NCBI GenBank assembly: GCA_965217175.1
Contig: OZ244251.1
Location: 682,001 to 746,000 of the forward strand
DNA: 64,000 bases
Direction of reading: 5' to 3'
Source: Bin87 sp965217175
GTDB taxonomy: Bacteria > Chloroflexota > Dehalococcoidia > Lucifugimonadales > UBA3495
Both the position numbers and the translations under genes were made by a program. The notes beneath the pieces are model-generated. The model saw nothing but the letters and a program-made list of their open reading frames with translations. It made no database searches and was not told where the DNA came from. Of this stretch, positions 49,897 to 59,615 are shown piece after piece (position 1 is the stretch's first letter; each line of letters starts with the position of its first letter).

Positions 49897-51426
49897 ATGA
49901 GCGCAAGTGTCAGTGCAGGACATCGATCCGCCATCCTGCCAATTATCTGCGTTGCCCTATTCCTGAGTGTACTGAACGCATCCGCCCTGGGAGTCATGCT
50001 TCCCGACATCGCCGCCGAGTTGTCCGTGGACTCAGGACAGCTCGGTTGGGTCATGACCGGCTTCCTTCTGGTCTTTGGTATCGCGATCCCGTTCTACGGC
50101 CGGTTGGCCGACCGCCACGGCGCGAAACCGCTGTTCATCCTGGGATTGAGTCTTTTCGCGCTCGGTTCACTGGTGTGTGCGTTGGCGCCGGGCTTTGAAA
50201 TACTGCTCCTCGGCAGAATTATCCAGGCCAGCGGCGGCGCCGCCGTTCCCGGCCTCGGGATGACACTGGCCAGCCGAGCCTACGGGCCGGATTCCAGCGG
50301 CAAGGCCCTCGGGATTCTGGCGGCAACGATCGGCGGAGCCTCCGCCATCGGTCCCCTGCTGGGCGGCGTACTGTCAGGATCATTGGGCTGGCAATCCATC
50401 TTCTTCATCAACGCCGCATCGGTTCTGCTGGTTCCGTTGGCGTTGCGAATCCTGCCATCGGACGAAACTCGTTCTGCAGGCAGCCTCGACATTTGGGGAG
50501 GCATGGCGTTGGGTCTGGTGGTGGTGGGCGCGTTACTGGCGCCGTCGGCCTGGGCGCGATCAGGCTGGAATTCCTACCCTGTTCTCATCGGCGTTTCGGC
50601 GTTCGTCATCGGTCTCGTCGCGCTGTATTATCGGCAGACTCGGGCCGGTTCCCCGTTCATCCCCAGAGCGCTCCTGCAGAATCGTCGATACGTAGCGTTG
50701 GTCGGTATCAGCTTCACGGTGATGGCTGCCAATTTGGCTACGCTGATCGGCGTCCCCATCATGGCCGCGGCAACCCACGGCCTCACCGCAACGCAGGTGG
50801 GTTTGGTGATGTTGCCCGGCGCAGTTTGCAGCGCGGCATTCGGTGTGTTGGCGGGACGCGCCACGGATCGCTGGGGAGGACGCCGGCCCATGCTGCTGGG
50901 CGCACCGGTAATGTTGCTTGCCGTGCTGGGTCTATCCACCTATGCCGGAGCGTCGGTCTGGGGAGTTGCCGCTTGCGCCGGGTTGCTCGGTGCAGGGTTC
51001 GGTCTCACCAACACACCGTTGGCGGCGATGATATCCAGCGCGATGCGGGGCCCGCTGCTGGCCTCGGCGCTCAGCATAAACTCTATGCTGTTTTTCCTGG
51101 GTGGAAGTTTCGGCGCGACAACGCTGATCGCGGCGGCAGGTATCCGCAGTACACCGCTCAGCAATCCGCTCAACCCTTTTTACATCGGCGCCGCGCCGGG
51201 TTTCAGCGACGGCTTCCTGATCCTGGCCTTCCCGGTTATCGCGGCCATCGTCCTTTCCTTGATAATTTTTCGTCCTGTTCACCCAGCCGTCGAAATGCCT
51301 GCCCCAAACGCCGGCCAACCCGAAGCCAACGGCGGTGAAACACCCGGATGGACTCCCGACTGTTCAGTCCCCTGGATGCCTCAGTGTGCCGAATACCTGG
51401 ACGCGAGGCGGGCGGAGGCTGCGTAA
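49897..51426 (+). CDS. MFS multidrug transporter, DHA2-like
   Basis: 509 residues from the ATG at 49897, which has GGGAG about 8 nt upstream. Fourteen hydrophobic helices. Motif A appears as GRLADRHGAKPLFILG (residues ~67-82). Motif C-like GGASAIGPLLGGVLSG is near 147-162 and is typical of drug/H+ antiporters. It is downstream of the MarR regulator and hydrolase, a classic arrangement for an inducible efflux unit. Confidence 0.9.
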   Translation: MSASVSAGHRSAILPIICVALFLSVLNASALGVMLPDIAAELSVDSGQLGWVMTGFLLVFGIAIPFYGRLADRHGAKPLFILGLSLFALGSLVCALAPGFEILLLGRIIQASGGAAVPGLGMTLASRAYGPDSSGKALGILAATIGGASAIGPLLGGVLSGSLGWQSIFFINAASVLLVPLALRILPSDETRSAGSLDIWGGMALGLVVVGALLAPSAWARSGWNSYPVLIGVSAFVIGLVALYYRQTRAGSPFIPRALLQNRRYVALVGISFTVMAANLATLIGVPIMAAATHGLTATQVGLVMLPGAVCSAAFGVLAGRATDRWGGRRPMLLGAPVMLLAVLGLSTYAGASVWGVAACAGLLGAGFGLTNTPLAAMISSAMRGPLLASALSINSMLFFLGGSFGATTLIAAAGIRSTPLSNPLNPFYIGAAPGFSDGFLILAFPVIAAIVLSLIIFRPVHPAVEMPAPNAGQPEANGGETPGWTPDCSVPWMPQCAEYLDARRAEAA

Positions 51427-51550
51427 ACTCCCGGGTCTGGCGGTAAATACGTCCCGCATCGCCGACCACTCATCGCACGGGCCTGATTATTCAGAATGAC
51501 GGAATGAATGGTCGAAAACCGAAGCGCCAGGTTGTTTGCAACAACAAGAA

Positions 51551-51581
51551 AGGCCAGGACCCCGTTACGGTATCCTGGCCT
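51551..51581 (+). terminator. Possible terminator hairpin
   Basis: AGGCCAGGA (51551-51559) and TCCTGGCCT (51573-51581) form a 9-bp stem with a 13-nt loop, followed by a short T-rich tract. It lies 124 bp after the transporter stop. The region 51,427-51,960 shows no supported gene. Confidence 0.65.
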
Positions 51582-51959
51582 TATGTTTTCCATCGGCGTT
51601 GGCCGCCCGCTGGTCGGTCTTTCGACCGATATGCCCGTCTTACCGATGGCGCCAACCTGCGCCCGGTCAGGCGTGTGGCCTTTGCGTATTTACCAACGGC
51701 TCGCCCGATGCTTCTGGTTTCCCCATCGGCGGCGGCGATTCATCGAATCGCGATGCCCTGGCCGACAGGGCGTTTACAGGGGCAATGCCACTTATGGTTT
51801 AGCGTTATCAGCGAAACCATTTCAAACCTCCTGTGCTGACGACGGATCATTTCCATCGGGTTCGGGTGGGTGGGATTTCCCTGTAACCCCAGCACCTTGA
51901 ATACATATTATATCTATGAACGATACTTGTCAATACACCGGTGGCCACCAATTCCAGAC

Positions 51960-52250
51960 ATTTTGCATCGCCGCGCCCCCCGTCGCCGCGCATCCTGAAC
52001 CTGTCGAAGGACCCCTCGCCCTTGATGGGAGAGGGCTGGGTGAGGGTGGTCACATCCCCCGTCCCCGCGCATCCTGAGCCTGTCGAAGGACCCCTCGCCC
52101 TCGATGGGAGAGGGCAGCGTGAGGGTGGTCATCCCCCGTCCCCGCGCATCCTGAGCCTGTCGAAGGACCCCTCTCCCTTGATGGGAGAGGGCAGCGTGAG
52201 GGTGGTCATCCCCCGTCCCCGCGCATCCTGAGCCTGTCGAAGGACCGTAC
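51960..52250. repeat. REP-like array, about four units
   Basis: Four copies of CATCCTGAGCCTGTCGAAGG or a close variant. The first three are each followed by a GGGAGAGGG hairpin half and GTGAGGGTGGTCA. Spacing is about 67 bp. No gene. Confidence 0.85.
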
Positions 52251-52263
52251 GCCGGGGAGGTTG

Positions 52264-53424
52264 CTAAGGGGCTGTCAAAGCGTACACGGTGTTGTCCATG
52301 GAAGCGATGTAAACCACCCCATCAGCTACCGTGGGGAAAGAAAAAATATCGGCGCCGGTGAGGTAGTGCCACAGCAGCTCGCCGGTGTCGGTATCCAATG
52401 CGTACACATAGCCCTCGGTTGAACCGAAATAGACCACGCCATCCACCACCACCGGAGGGGTCACCGGTTCGCCGCCGATTTGGTAACGTTTCACCAAATT
52501 ACCGGAGTCCGCCTCCAGCAAGTTCAGGAATCCGTCGCTGGAGCCGAAGTGCACGCCGCCGCCGACCACTGCCGGGGAAAGGCCCAATGCGCCATTGGTC
52601 TCGTGGCTCCAGATGGTGTTGCCGGTAGCGGTATCTAGCGCGGAGACAGCGCCTTCAAACGTATTGCCGTATAGAGTTCCATTGACCAGAGTTGGGAGGG
52701 ATATATCAACGTCAGATTCATACCGCGACAGCAACTCACCGGCCGCGGCGTCCAGCGCCAGCAAATTCTCTCCGGTGACGACGTAGACCACGCCGTCCGC
52801 CAGGGTCAGGAAGAAGACATCATACTCGCTGCCATAACGCCAGAGCAGAGTTCCGTTTTGAGCATCCACCGCGTAAACGTGGCGGCCGTAGGGACCGAAA
52901 TACACTATCCCGCCCGACAGCGCCGCCTCGCTCCACAAATAACCCGTTTCAGTTTCGTAGCGCCAACGGAGTTGCCCGCTGATGGCATCAAACGCATTCA
53001 TGCGGCTTTCGGTGCCGACGTACACAACCCCGTCCACGACTATCGGTGAGGAAAATCCGGCCAGCTCGGCCTCGTAGCTCCAGATCAGTTGGGTGGACGG
53101 ACTGTCGCCCGAATCGGGAGTTGACTCCGGCGTCAGTCCGAGAGGCGTGGGCGGCCGGGGCGTGTAAGTCGGCAACGGAGTCAACACGAGTGATGTTGGA
53201 GTTAGCGTAAACCTCGGTGTAACGCCTTCCGTCGCTGGCCGAGCCGGCGTCGTCGGATCCGTTGATGGCTGGGTCGATTTCTCAGCGGCCCCAGGCGTCG
53301 TTGGTCCAGGGACCGGCGGCGCGGTGGACAGATCAGCGTTGTCGCACGCCAACGCCATCACCGACGCTACCAGTACACTAATTAACAACATCCCGACTGC
53401 GCGGTAGGGTCGACGAATTGACAT
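52264..53424 (-). CDS. Lipoprotein with PQQ-like repeats
   Basis: 386 residues. The signal peptide ends in a lipobox VMALAC (Cys near residue 27). A Thr/Pro-rich linker extends to about residue 110. Six to seven PQQ-like propeller blades follow with motifs such as MNAFDAISGQLRWRYETE, VYAVDAQNGTLLWRY and YALDTDTGELLWHYLTG. It resembles BamB-type and PQQ-like repeat proteins and closely resembles the propeller fused to the macroglobulin at 40,856. It likely sits on the outer face of the cell membrane. No partner is evident. Confidence 0.85.
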   Translation of the reverse strand: MSIRRPYRAVGMLLISVLVASVMALACDNADLSTAPPVPGPTTPGAAEKSTQPSTDPTTPARPATEGVTPRFTLTPTSLVLTPLPTYTPRPPTPLGLTPESTPDSGDSPSTQLIWSYEAELAGFSSPIVVDGVVYVGTESRMNAFDAISGQLRWRYETETGYLWSEAALSGGIVYFGPYGRHVYAVDAQNGTLLWRYGSEYDVFFLTLADGVVYVVTGENLLALDAAAGELLSRYESDVDISLPTLVNGTLYGNTFEGAVSALDTATGNTIWSHETNGALGLSPAVVGGGVHFGSSDGFLNLLEADSGNLVKRYQIGGEPVTPPVVVDGVVYFGSTEGYVYALDTDTGELLWHYLTGADIFSFPTVADGVVYIASMDNTVYALTAP

Positions 53425-53652
53425 TGGTGGCGCGCTCTCGTCTCTACCTCTCAGGTGTCCGGCTGACAGCCGGCGGTCAGTATGCTACCATCGAATGCGG
53501 AGCACGCGCCGCCGTTGCAAGCCGCGCGGTTGGATCGAATCCGCTTCAGATCACACCACCAACTACGATTCACCGAAAGGTTCGGCCCGAATTCCGTCTC
53601 CGCCGAACTATATTTTCTGATTGATTACTCCACCTAGAGGTGCCGATTACCC

Positions 53653-55230
53653 ATGCCCAAGGTATTAATAACTGACAACATTGCCTCCGAAGGCATCGAG
53701 TTGCTCCAGAAAAACGTCCCCACCGACATCAAGCGCGGCCTCACGCCGGAAGAACTCGTTGACATCATCGGCGATTACGACGCCCTGGTCGTGCGTAGCG
53801 AAACCAAGGTAACCAGCCCGGTGATCGAGGCCGGCCGTAACCTCAAGGTCGTCGCCCGCGCCGGTATTGGCGTTGACAATATCGACCTCGACGCCGCCAC
53901 CCGGGCCGGCATCGCCGTGGTCAACGCTCCCATTGGCAACACCGTGGCCGCCGCCGAACACACCCTCGCCCTCATGCTCTCCCTTGCCCGCAACGTGCCG
54001 CAGGCCTACGCCTCCATGAAGGAAGGACAGTGGCAGCGTTCGGCGTTTATGGGCATCGAGGTTCGCAACAAGACCCTGGGCATCATCGGGCTCGGACGCG
54101 TTGGTTCGGAAGTGGCCCGCCGCGCCAGTAGTTTCGGCATGAGGCTGATTGCCTTCGATCCCTTCGTGGCCCCAGACTTCGCGGCTCGCCTGGGCGTAAC
54201 CACCATGACGCTGGATGAGTTGCTGCCCCAGGCAGATTTCATCACATTGCACACCCCGCTGACACCGGGAACCACCAAAATGATCAACAAAGAGCAACTG
54301 GCGAAGATGAAACCCGGCGCCCGGCTCATCAACGTCGCTCGCGGAGAGCTGGTGGATGAAGACGCCCTGCTGCAAGCCCTGGAAAACGAACAGCTCGCCG
54401 GTGTTGCCCTCGACGTGTTCACCAACGAACCCCCCGGCGACCTTCCCCTGCTGCGCCATCCACGCCTGATGGCAACGCCCCATCTGGGCGCGTCCACGCA
54501 GGAAGCCCAGCGCGAAGTCGCTATCGAAGCCGCCGAGCAGGTAATCGCCGTGCTCAACGGACAGCCGGCCCGCAACACCGTCAACGCCCCCTTCGTCCCG
54601 CCCGAGGTTCACGCCATCCTGGCGCCCTACGTGCCGGTGGCCTCCATGGTGGGCCGCCTGCTCACCAACATGGCCCGCGGGCAATTCATCGGCGTAACGC
54701 TGCGCTATCAGGGCGAAATCGCCACCCACAACACGGCCATCCTCAAGGCTGCTGCCCTCGTCGGTCTGTTGTCGCCTGTCAGTGGCGAAGTCGTCAACAT
54801 GATCAACGCGCCGGTGCTGGCCCAGCAGCGCGGCCTGCAAATAACCGAACAGACTTCATCCGATGGACTCGAATACGCCAGCCTCATATCGGCCACGCTT
54901 CACACCACCGGCGACGACATCACCATCGCCGGCACTTCCCTCCGCGACGAGCCCCACCTGGTTCGCGTCAACGACTACTGGATGGACGTTGCGCCGTCCA
55001 CGCCCTACCTGCTGTTTGTGGACAACCAGGACCAGCCCGGCACAATCGGCGCGGTGGGCACGGTGGCCGGCCGACGCAACATCAACATCAGCTTCATGGA
55101 AGTTGGCCGGATCGCGCCGCGTGGTCAGGCAATGATGGTTCTCGGCGTCGACGACCCGATCTCCGCCGATGCCCTCGACGAAATCATGGCCTTGCCGCAA
55201 ATCGACAACGCCCGGGTCGTTGCGATGTAA
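53653..55230 (+). CDS. serA: D-3-phosphoglycerate dehydrogenase
   Basis: 525 residues, the usual length of the long form. The substrate domain has VVRSETKVT and ARAGIGVDNID. The NAD motif is LGIIGLGRVGSEVARRA (~138-154). INVARGELVDE and TPHLGASTQEAQ hold the catalytic Arg/Glu/His set. The intervening domain spans about 320-450, and a C-terminal ACT domain follows (LLFVDNQDQPGTIGAVGTV, ~452-470). It oxidises 3-phosphoglycerate as the first step of serine synthesis and is usually inhibited by serine through the ACT domain. Serine-derived glycine would feed the methyltransferases elsewhere in the window, though no direct link is shown. Confidence 0.95.
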   Translation: MPKVLITDNIASEGIELLQKNVPTDIKRGLTPEELVDIIGDYDALVVRSETKVTSPVIEAGRNLKVVARAGIGVDNIDLDAATRAGIAVVNAPIGNTVAAAEHTLALMLSLARNVPQAYASMKEGQWQRSAFMGIEVRNKTLGIIGLGRVGSEVARRASSFGMRLIAFDPFVAPDFAARLGVTTMTLDELLPQADFITLHTPLTPGTTKMINKEQLAKMKPGARLINVARGELVDEDALLQALENEQLAGVALDVFTNEPPGDLPLLRHPRLMATPHLGASTQEAQREVAIEAAEQVIAVLNGQPARNTVNAPFVPPEVHAILAPYVPVASMVGRLLTNMARGQFIGVTLRYQGEIATHNTAILKAAALVGLLSPVSGEVVNMINAPVLAQQRGLQITEQTSSDGLEYASLISATLHTTGDDITIAGTSLRDEPHLVRVNDYWMDVAPSTPYLLFVDNQDQPGTIGAVGTVAGRRNINISFMEVGRIAPRGQAMMVLGVDDPISADALDEIMALPQIDNARVVAM

Positions 55231-55551
55231 GTCAGAATTAGGATTTTCGCGGTGTCAGGATTCACCTGCAAAGTATCGATCCCAAACTGGTGGAAGCGGA
55301 GATATTCGCGACAGTGCGTCCGGGAAATAACGCAAAGCTGCGCAAAGAAATCAAGAAGCTAGAAGAGGAATCAACCGCCAAAAATCGGTTTGTGTCCTTC
55401 TACTCTCCTAAATACAGTCATAGCCGACAACCTTCGCTAGAACAAACAGATTCAAAAGTTTAGGTTTGGGCGCTAGGGCGAGAAGAAGTAATGTGAAACT
55501 ATCGACGACGCCCGCGTAGTGGGGATGTAGAAAGGGCGGAATTGCAGTATC
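55231..55551. other. Gap with a possible short frame
   Basis: No confident gene. A plus-strand frame near 55290-55460 encodes EIFATVRPGNNAKLRKEIKK followed by LEEESTAKN and ends in a stop. It has only a GTG start and a poor ribosome-binding site. It may be a fragment. Confidence 0.3.
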
Positions 55552-55974
55552 ATGGCAAGGGATGGATCAATCAACTTGGCCCCGCTGGAACGGGCCAATG
55601 CCCGGTTGGGCGAGTTTCTGGAAGCTTACGTAGCTTTGGAAGAAAACCATCCACATCACGGCATATATCGAACTGCGGTGGTCAAAGGCTACGAATTCAC
55701 TCACGAGCTAGCTTACGGATTCATACGGCGTAGCCTGGAAGATGCCACGTTGTTGAAAACCGATGTTGATAGGATGACTGTGGGAGATGTATTGAGGGCC
55801 GCTGCCGACTACGGAATAATCGCTTCCGCGGAGCAGTGGTTCTATTTTAGAGAACGCAGGAACGATTCTGCTCATGATTATTTTGACACGGTGGCAAGCA
55901 GAACCGCCGAAGCCGCTCCTGAGTTGCATCAGGCAGTTGAAGCGCTGATTACAGTGTTGAACGAGAGGAAGTAA
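55552..55974 (+). CDS. HEPN-domain protein of a HEPN-MNT pair (HepT-like)
   Basis: 140 residues, all-helical. FRERRNDSAHDYF (near residue 103) carries the R-x4-H-x-Y motif of HEPN RNases in HepT-MntA toxin-antitoxin systems (HI0074-like substrate-binding subunit). The stop overlaps the start of the nucleotidyltransferase by 1 bp (A of TAATG). HepT acts as toxin and is modified by its MntA partner. A housekeeping nucleotidyltransferase role is possible. Confidence 0.85.
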   Translation: MARDGSINLAPLERANARLGEFLEAYVALEENHPHHGIYRTAVVKGYEFTHELAYGFIRRSLEDATLLKTDVDRMTVGDVLRAAADYGIIASAEQWFYFRERRNDSAHDYFDTVASRTAEAAPELHQAVEALITVLNERK

Positions 55975-56333
55975 TGCTTACCCAATCCGTCATCGACGTC
56001 CTGCCGGAGCACATGAAAATGCTGGCAGATATTCTGGCGAAACATCTACCAGATCGAGAAGTATGGGCCTACGGCTCCCGCGTAAATGGACGGGCCCGCA
56101 GGTATTCCGACCTCGACTTGGTGATCATCGGGAATGAACCCCTTAGCGAAATTACCAGGTTCCTGTTGAAGGAAGATCTGTCCGAATCAAGGCTGCCGTT
56201 CATCGTACAGGTGAAAGACTGGCAGCTCATTCCCCCGGAATTCCGCGACGAAATCTGCCGCTGCTACGCTGTTCTCCATTCACCATCGTACTCTGCGGCA
56301 GCCTCTGCCGCCGGCGCAGATCACCCCAACTAA
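55974..56333 (+). CDS. Minimal nucleotidyltransferase (MntA-like)
   Basis: 119 residues. The signature WAYGSRVNGRARRYSDLDLV (residues ~32-51) supplies the GSx10DxD catalytic motif of MNT proteins. It pairs with the upstream HEPN protein and may AMPylate a tyrosine of it. The order toxin-then-antitoxin is typical. Confidence 0.85.
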   Translation: MLTQSVIDVLPEHMKMLADILAKHLPDREVWAYGSRVNGRARRYSDLDLVIIGNEPLSEITRFLLKEDLSESRLPFIVQVKDWQLIPPEFRDEICRCYAVLHSPSYSAAASAAGADHPN

Positions 56334-56345
56334 GGAGAAGAAACT

Positions 56346-57401
56346 ATGGCAGATCGCATCGCAATCATGGGACCCGGAGCCGTGGGCAGCTATGTCGGCG
56401 CTTTCCTGGTCCAGGCTGGCGACGACGACATCACTTTTATTGATATGTGGCCCGAGCACGTTGAAAAAATGCGCACCGTGGGTCTGCGCGCCAGTGGCAG
56501 TCAGGGCGACTTCACCGTCCCCGTCAACGCCATGCACCTCACCGAGGCGCAAAACATCACCGAACCATTCGACTACGCGTTCATCACCGTCAAGTCGTAC
56601 GACACCGAATGGGCCACCCATTTCATCAAGCGCTACGTCAAGGACGATGGAGCCTTCGTTTCTATCCAGAACTGCTGGAACGACCCGACCATTGCTTCCA
56701 TCGTGGGTCCAGAGCGCCAGTTGGGTTGTATCGCCTCTCACATCGAGGTTGCCCTCTGGGAGCCCGGCCACGTCAATCGGGGCGGAGAACCCGGACGCGA
56801 ACAAGGCCACACCGTGTTTCGCGTGGGTGAAAACAGCGGGCAGGTTACAGAGCGTGCCAAGGCCATCGTCGCCAAGCTTGACAATATCGATGCCGCCTAC
56901 GCCACCGATAACCTGTGGGGGGAGCGGTGGGCCAAACTCTGCCAGAACGGCATGGGTAACGCCATCTCTGCCATGAGCAAACTGGGCAGCCAGGAAATGG
57001 CCGAAGATGCTCGCATTCGACGCATCCGCATCCAGCTGGCCAAAGAAGGCACTCAGGTCGGCCTCGCCCAGGGCCTCAAGGTCGTGGACATCAACGGCAT
57101 CCCCGCCGAATTCTGGGCTGACGCCGACAAGGGCGACGTTTTCGAAGAACTGGATGGGAGACTGTCGGAGTCCGGCGGGCGGGTTAACTGGCTGGCTTCC
57201 ATGGCCCAGGACGTCCACAAGGGCCGCAAGTCCGAAGTAGACTTTATGAACGGTCTCATCTGCGACAAGGGCCGTGAAACCGGCGTCGCCACCCCTTACC
57301 ACGACGCCATCGTCGAAGCCATGCGGTTGGTGGACAACAAATCCATTGTCGCCGGTCCCGAAAACGTTGACCGTGTCGTTCGCGCCATCGGAGATCAATA
57401 G
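56346..57401 (+). CDS. Ketopantoate reductase-family (ApbA/PanE-like) oxidoreductase
   Basis: 351 residues. The N-terminal Rossmann motif is IAIMGPGAVGSYVGAFLVQA (residues 5-24). FDYAFITVKSYDT and NLWGERWAKLCQNGMGNAISA are hallmarks of the family, with the catalytic Lys in WAKLCQN. It is longer than PanE (about 300), with additional residues at the C-terminal side, so another 2-keto acid or related substrate is likely. AAGGAG lies before the ATG. A NADPH-dependent reductase. Confidence 0.85.
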   Translation: MADRIAIMGPGAVGSYVGAFLVQAGDDDITFIDMWPEHVEKMRTVGLRASGSQGDFTVPVNAMHLTEAQNITEPFDYAFITVKSYDTEWATHFIKRYVKDDGAFVSIQNCWNDPTIASIVGPERQLGCIASHIEVALWEPGHVNRGGEPGREQGHTVFRVGENSGQVTERAKAIVAKLDNIDAAYATDNLWGERWAKLCQNGMGNAISAMSKLGSQEMAEDARIRRIRIQLAKEGTQVGLAQGLKVVDINGIPAEFWADADKGDVFEELDGRLSESGGRVNWLASMAQDVHKGRKSEVDFMNGLICDKGRETGVATPYHDAIVEAMRLVDNKSIVAGPENVDRVVRAIGDQ

Positions 57402-57458
57402 GCTCGCGACCCTCGCTCCCTCCCGATGCGACCAGGTCTGAGGGAGAACTGACATACT

Positions 57459-57479
57459 CCCTCTCCCAGCGGGAGAGGG
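57459..57479 (+). terminator. Strong hairpin between genes
   Basis: CCCTCTCCC (57459-57467) and GGGAGAGGG (57471-57479) form a 9-bp stem. It is the same stem as in the REP-like arrays and has no T tract, so it may be a repeat rather than a terminator. Confidence 0.5.
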
Positions 57480-57524
57480 TCGGAGCGCCGGAGAGGACTC
57501 GCCCCGTCTCTACAGGAGGTCAAA

Positions 57525-58049
57525 ATGTACATCGCAGTTGAACCAGCGGGCCTCATGATGAACACCATAAAGCTCGTGTTCGATCCCACGGATCCTGCCG
57601 CCGAGGATCAGGAAGTACGCGACTACCTCAGCCAGCACGAACTTGAACCGCGCTATCACTGGTTTGCAGAGATCGAGGGACTGGAAGGCCGCGAGTGCGA
57701 GATTATGCAGTTTGGCGGGTGTTATCTCGGACGCAACCTCCAGAATATCGGGGTCATCCAGCGTCGGGTCGTGGAAACCGAGCTGCTCACCGCCGAGATT
57801 GGACGCCAGATCGATAGCGGCGCGCTGACCGCCCTGGCCCATGCCATCGAGAGCGAACGGAACGTTGCCATCGCCGCGCTGATCGACGAGTTCAGACAGG
57901 AAGAAAACTTCGGTCAGGACGAATTCGGCGAACTGATTGCCACCCTCGACGCCGCGGCCGTGCAGCAAGCGGCCGTCCGCGCCCTCGCTACCGTGCGCCA
58001 GCAGGTTGCCGCCAGCGCGTCGCAGCCCCTGTGCCGGTTCGAAGAATAA
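57525..58049 (+). CDS. Conserved-looking hypothetical protein
   Basis: 174 residues. The N-terminal half is mixed alpha/beta (VEPAGLMMNTIKLVFDP, YHWFAEIEGLEG, EIMQFGGCYLGRN). The C-terminal half is helical with many Ala/Gln/Glu. No family is recognised. An AGGAGG 7 nt upstream supports the start, so it is probably a real gene. It stands just before tRNA-Gly. Confidence 0.6.
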   Translation: MYIAVEPAGLMMNTIKLVFDPTDPAAEDQEVRDYLSQHELEPRYHWFAEIEGLEGRECEIMQFGGCYLGRNLQNIGVIQRRVVETELLTAEIGRQIDSGALTALAHAIESERNVAIAALIDEFRQEENFGQDEFGELIATLDAAAVQQAAVRALATVRQQVAASASQPLCRFEE

Positions 58050-58073
58050 AAAAGCGCCCGATCGGACGCGTTG

Positions 58074-58147
58074 TGGAGCGGGCGATGGGGATCGAACCCA
58101 CGTAACTAGCTTGGAAGGCTAGAGCTTTACCACTAAGCTACGCCCGC
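58074..58147 (-). tRNA. tRNA-Gly(TCC)
   Basis: On the minus strand, acceptor GCGGGCG pairs with CGCCCGC. The anticodon loop CTTCCAA presents TCC, the T loop is TTCGATC, and CCA is encoded. No extra arm. Confidence 0.95.
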
Positions 58148-58171
58148 GCAGGTCAATATTATAGCGCATGA

Positions 58172-58690
58172 CCGCCCCCTGTCATCGCGCGAAACATACC
58201 CCCGTTCGTCCTAAGCCCGTCGAAGGCCGTCCCCTGTCATCGCGAGGAACATACCCCCGTCCGTCCTGAGCCCGTCGAAGGCCGTCCCCTGTCATCGCGA
58301 GAAACATACCCCCGTTCGTCCTGAGCCCGTCGAAGGCCGCCCCCTGTCATCGCGCGAAACATACCCCCGTTCGTCCTAAGCCCGTCGAAGGCCGTCCCCT
58401 GTCATCGCGAGGAACATACCCCCGTCCGTCCTGAGCCCGTCGAAGGCCGTCCCCTGTCATCGCGAGAAACATACCCCCGTTCGTCCTGAGCCCGTCGAAG
58501 GCCGCCCCCTGTCATCGCGCGAAACATACCCCCGTTCGTCCTGAGCCCGTCGAAGGGCCGCCCCCTGTCATCGCGCGAAACATACCCCCGTTCGTCCTGA
58601 GCCCGTCGAAGGGCCGCCCCTGTCATCGCGCGAAACATACCCCCGTTCGTCCTGAGCCCGTCGAAGGGCCGCCCCCTGTAATTGCGAGGA
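58172..58690. repeat. Tandem array of nine ~57-bp REP-like units
   Basis: Nine complete and one partial unit of CTGTCATCGCG, then AAACATACCCCC, then CGTCCTGAGCCCGTCGAAGG. Units 1-3 and 4-6 are near-identical triplets (about 170-bp higher-order period), so the array grew by duplication of trimers. The 58,150-58,751 gap has no gene. Confidence 0.9.
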
Positions 58691-58751
58691 GCGCCAGCAA
58701 CGTGGCAGTCCTGGCGAATTCGACCAACCCCTTTTGCATACCCGCGAACGG

Positions 58752-59156
58752 TCACGCAATTACTTCCAGGCGTTCTCCGACGGTCGCAGCCGCCAGTCGG
58801 GAATCCAAAGTCGCCAGAGCCACGTGTTTCCGCATCGCCAATTCAAGATATATGGCGTCATAGATCGTGAGTTCGTAAACTCTGGCCAACCCATAAGCCC
58901 CTTCCAGGTCCGGCGCAGTATCGGTTTGGATCGGCAACCTGGCCAGCGCGTTTAAGTGTTGAGTCGCCTCTCCCGGGGCAACACGGCCCCTTCTTTCGGC
59001 AACCAACAGCACATTGCGAATTTCCAAATGCCATAGCTGCGGTACGTATGCCTCGCCCGATTCGAGGCGGTCCAACGCAGCGCCCGCAGTCGTATCAGGT
59101 TCGTCGGCCAGAAACCATGCCGCCGCCACTGAAGCGTCCAGTACGTAGGCGCTCAT
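58752..59156 (-). CDS. VapC-like PIN-domain toxin
   Basis: 134 residues. PIN motifs: YVLDASVAAAWFLADEPDT (first Asp), LWHLEIRNVLLVAERRG (Glu) and YELTIYDAIYLELAMRK (Asp pair) with LDSRLAAA at the end. A ribonuclease of the VapBC type. The start overlaps the antitoxin stop by 4 bp. Confidence 0.9.
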   Translation of the reverse strand: MSAYVLDASVAAAWFLADEPDTTAGAALDRLESGEAYVPQLWHLEIRNVLLVAERRGRVAPGEATQHLNALARLPIQTDTAPDLEGAYGLARVYELTIYDAIYLELAMRKHVALATLDSRLAAATVGERLEVIA

Positions 59157-59404
59157 CGCGCATGACCGTCGTGTCGCATTTCCAGGATTTCACTGGTGGG
59201 CGTGCCAGCGGCGCGTGGCATGTGAAGATACTGCCGGAATCGCATCACCGCTTCCTTGTGATTAGCGGCGCCTGGCTCTGCTGGAGGCGTCAAATATGCC
59301 ACCACTTTACCGTGACGCGTTATGGCGATGGTTTCTCCCCTCTCTACGGTCCGCAGCAATTCCGCCAAGCGGGCTTTGGCTTCAGTTGACTGGACTTCTC
59401 GCAC
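59153..59404 (-). CDS. VapB-like antitoxin (Phd/YefM type)
   Basis: 83 residues. MREVQSTEAKARLAELLRTV, ETIAITRHGKVVAYLTPP is the classic Phd/YefM DNA-binding fold. Antitoxin-first order with a 4-bp overlap to the PIN-domain gene. It likely represses the operon and blocks the toxin. Confidence 0.9.
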   Translation of the reverse strand: MREVQSTEAKARLAELLRTVERGETIAITRHGKVVAYLTPPAEPGAANHKEAVMRFRQYLHMPRAAGTPTSEILEMRHDGHAR

Positions 59405-59615
59405 GGCAGTTGACTCACTTACGATAGATTCGCGTATACTACCGGTCTTTCTGACTGGTTATATGCTACCACGACTTACGGAGGTGCAATATCGTACGAA
59501 GCGATCGGCTGCGGAGGACACATCAAGAGGAAACATTGAGATATGAAGACTGGCGCCGGCCCGATTTGGCATCCGTCAATCCATTGCGGCAGTCCCGGTT
59601 GCCGGCCCGACCAAC

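Noticed and set aside
58172..58690. CRISPR-like array
   Set aside because: The repeats are contiguous units of about 57 bp without unique spacers, there are no cas genes, and the units match dispersed REP-like words elsewhere.
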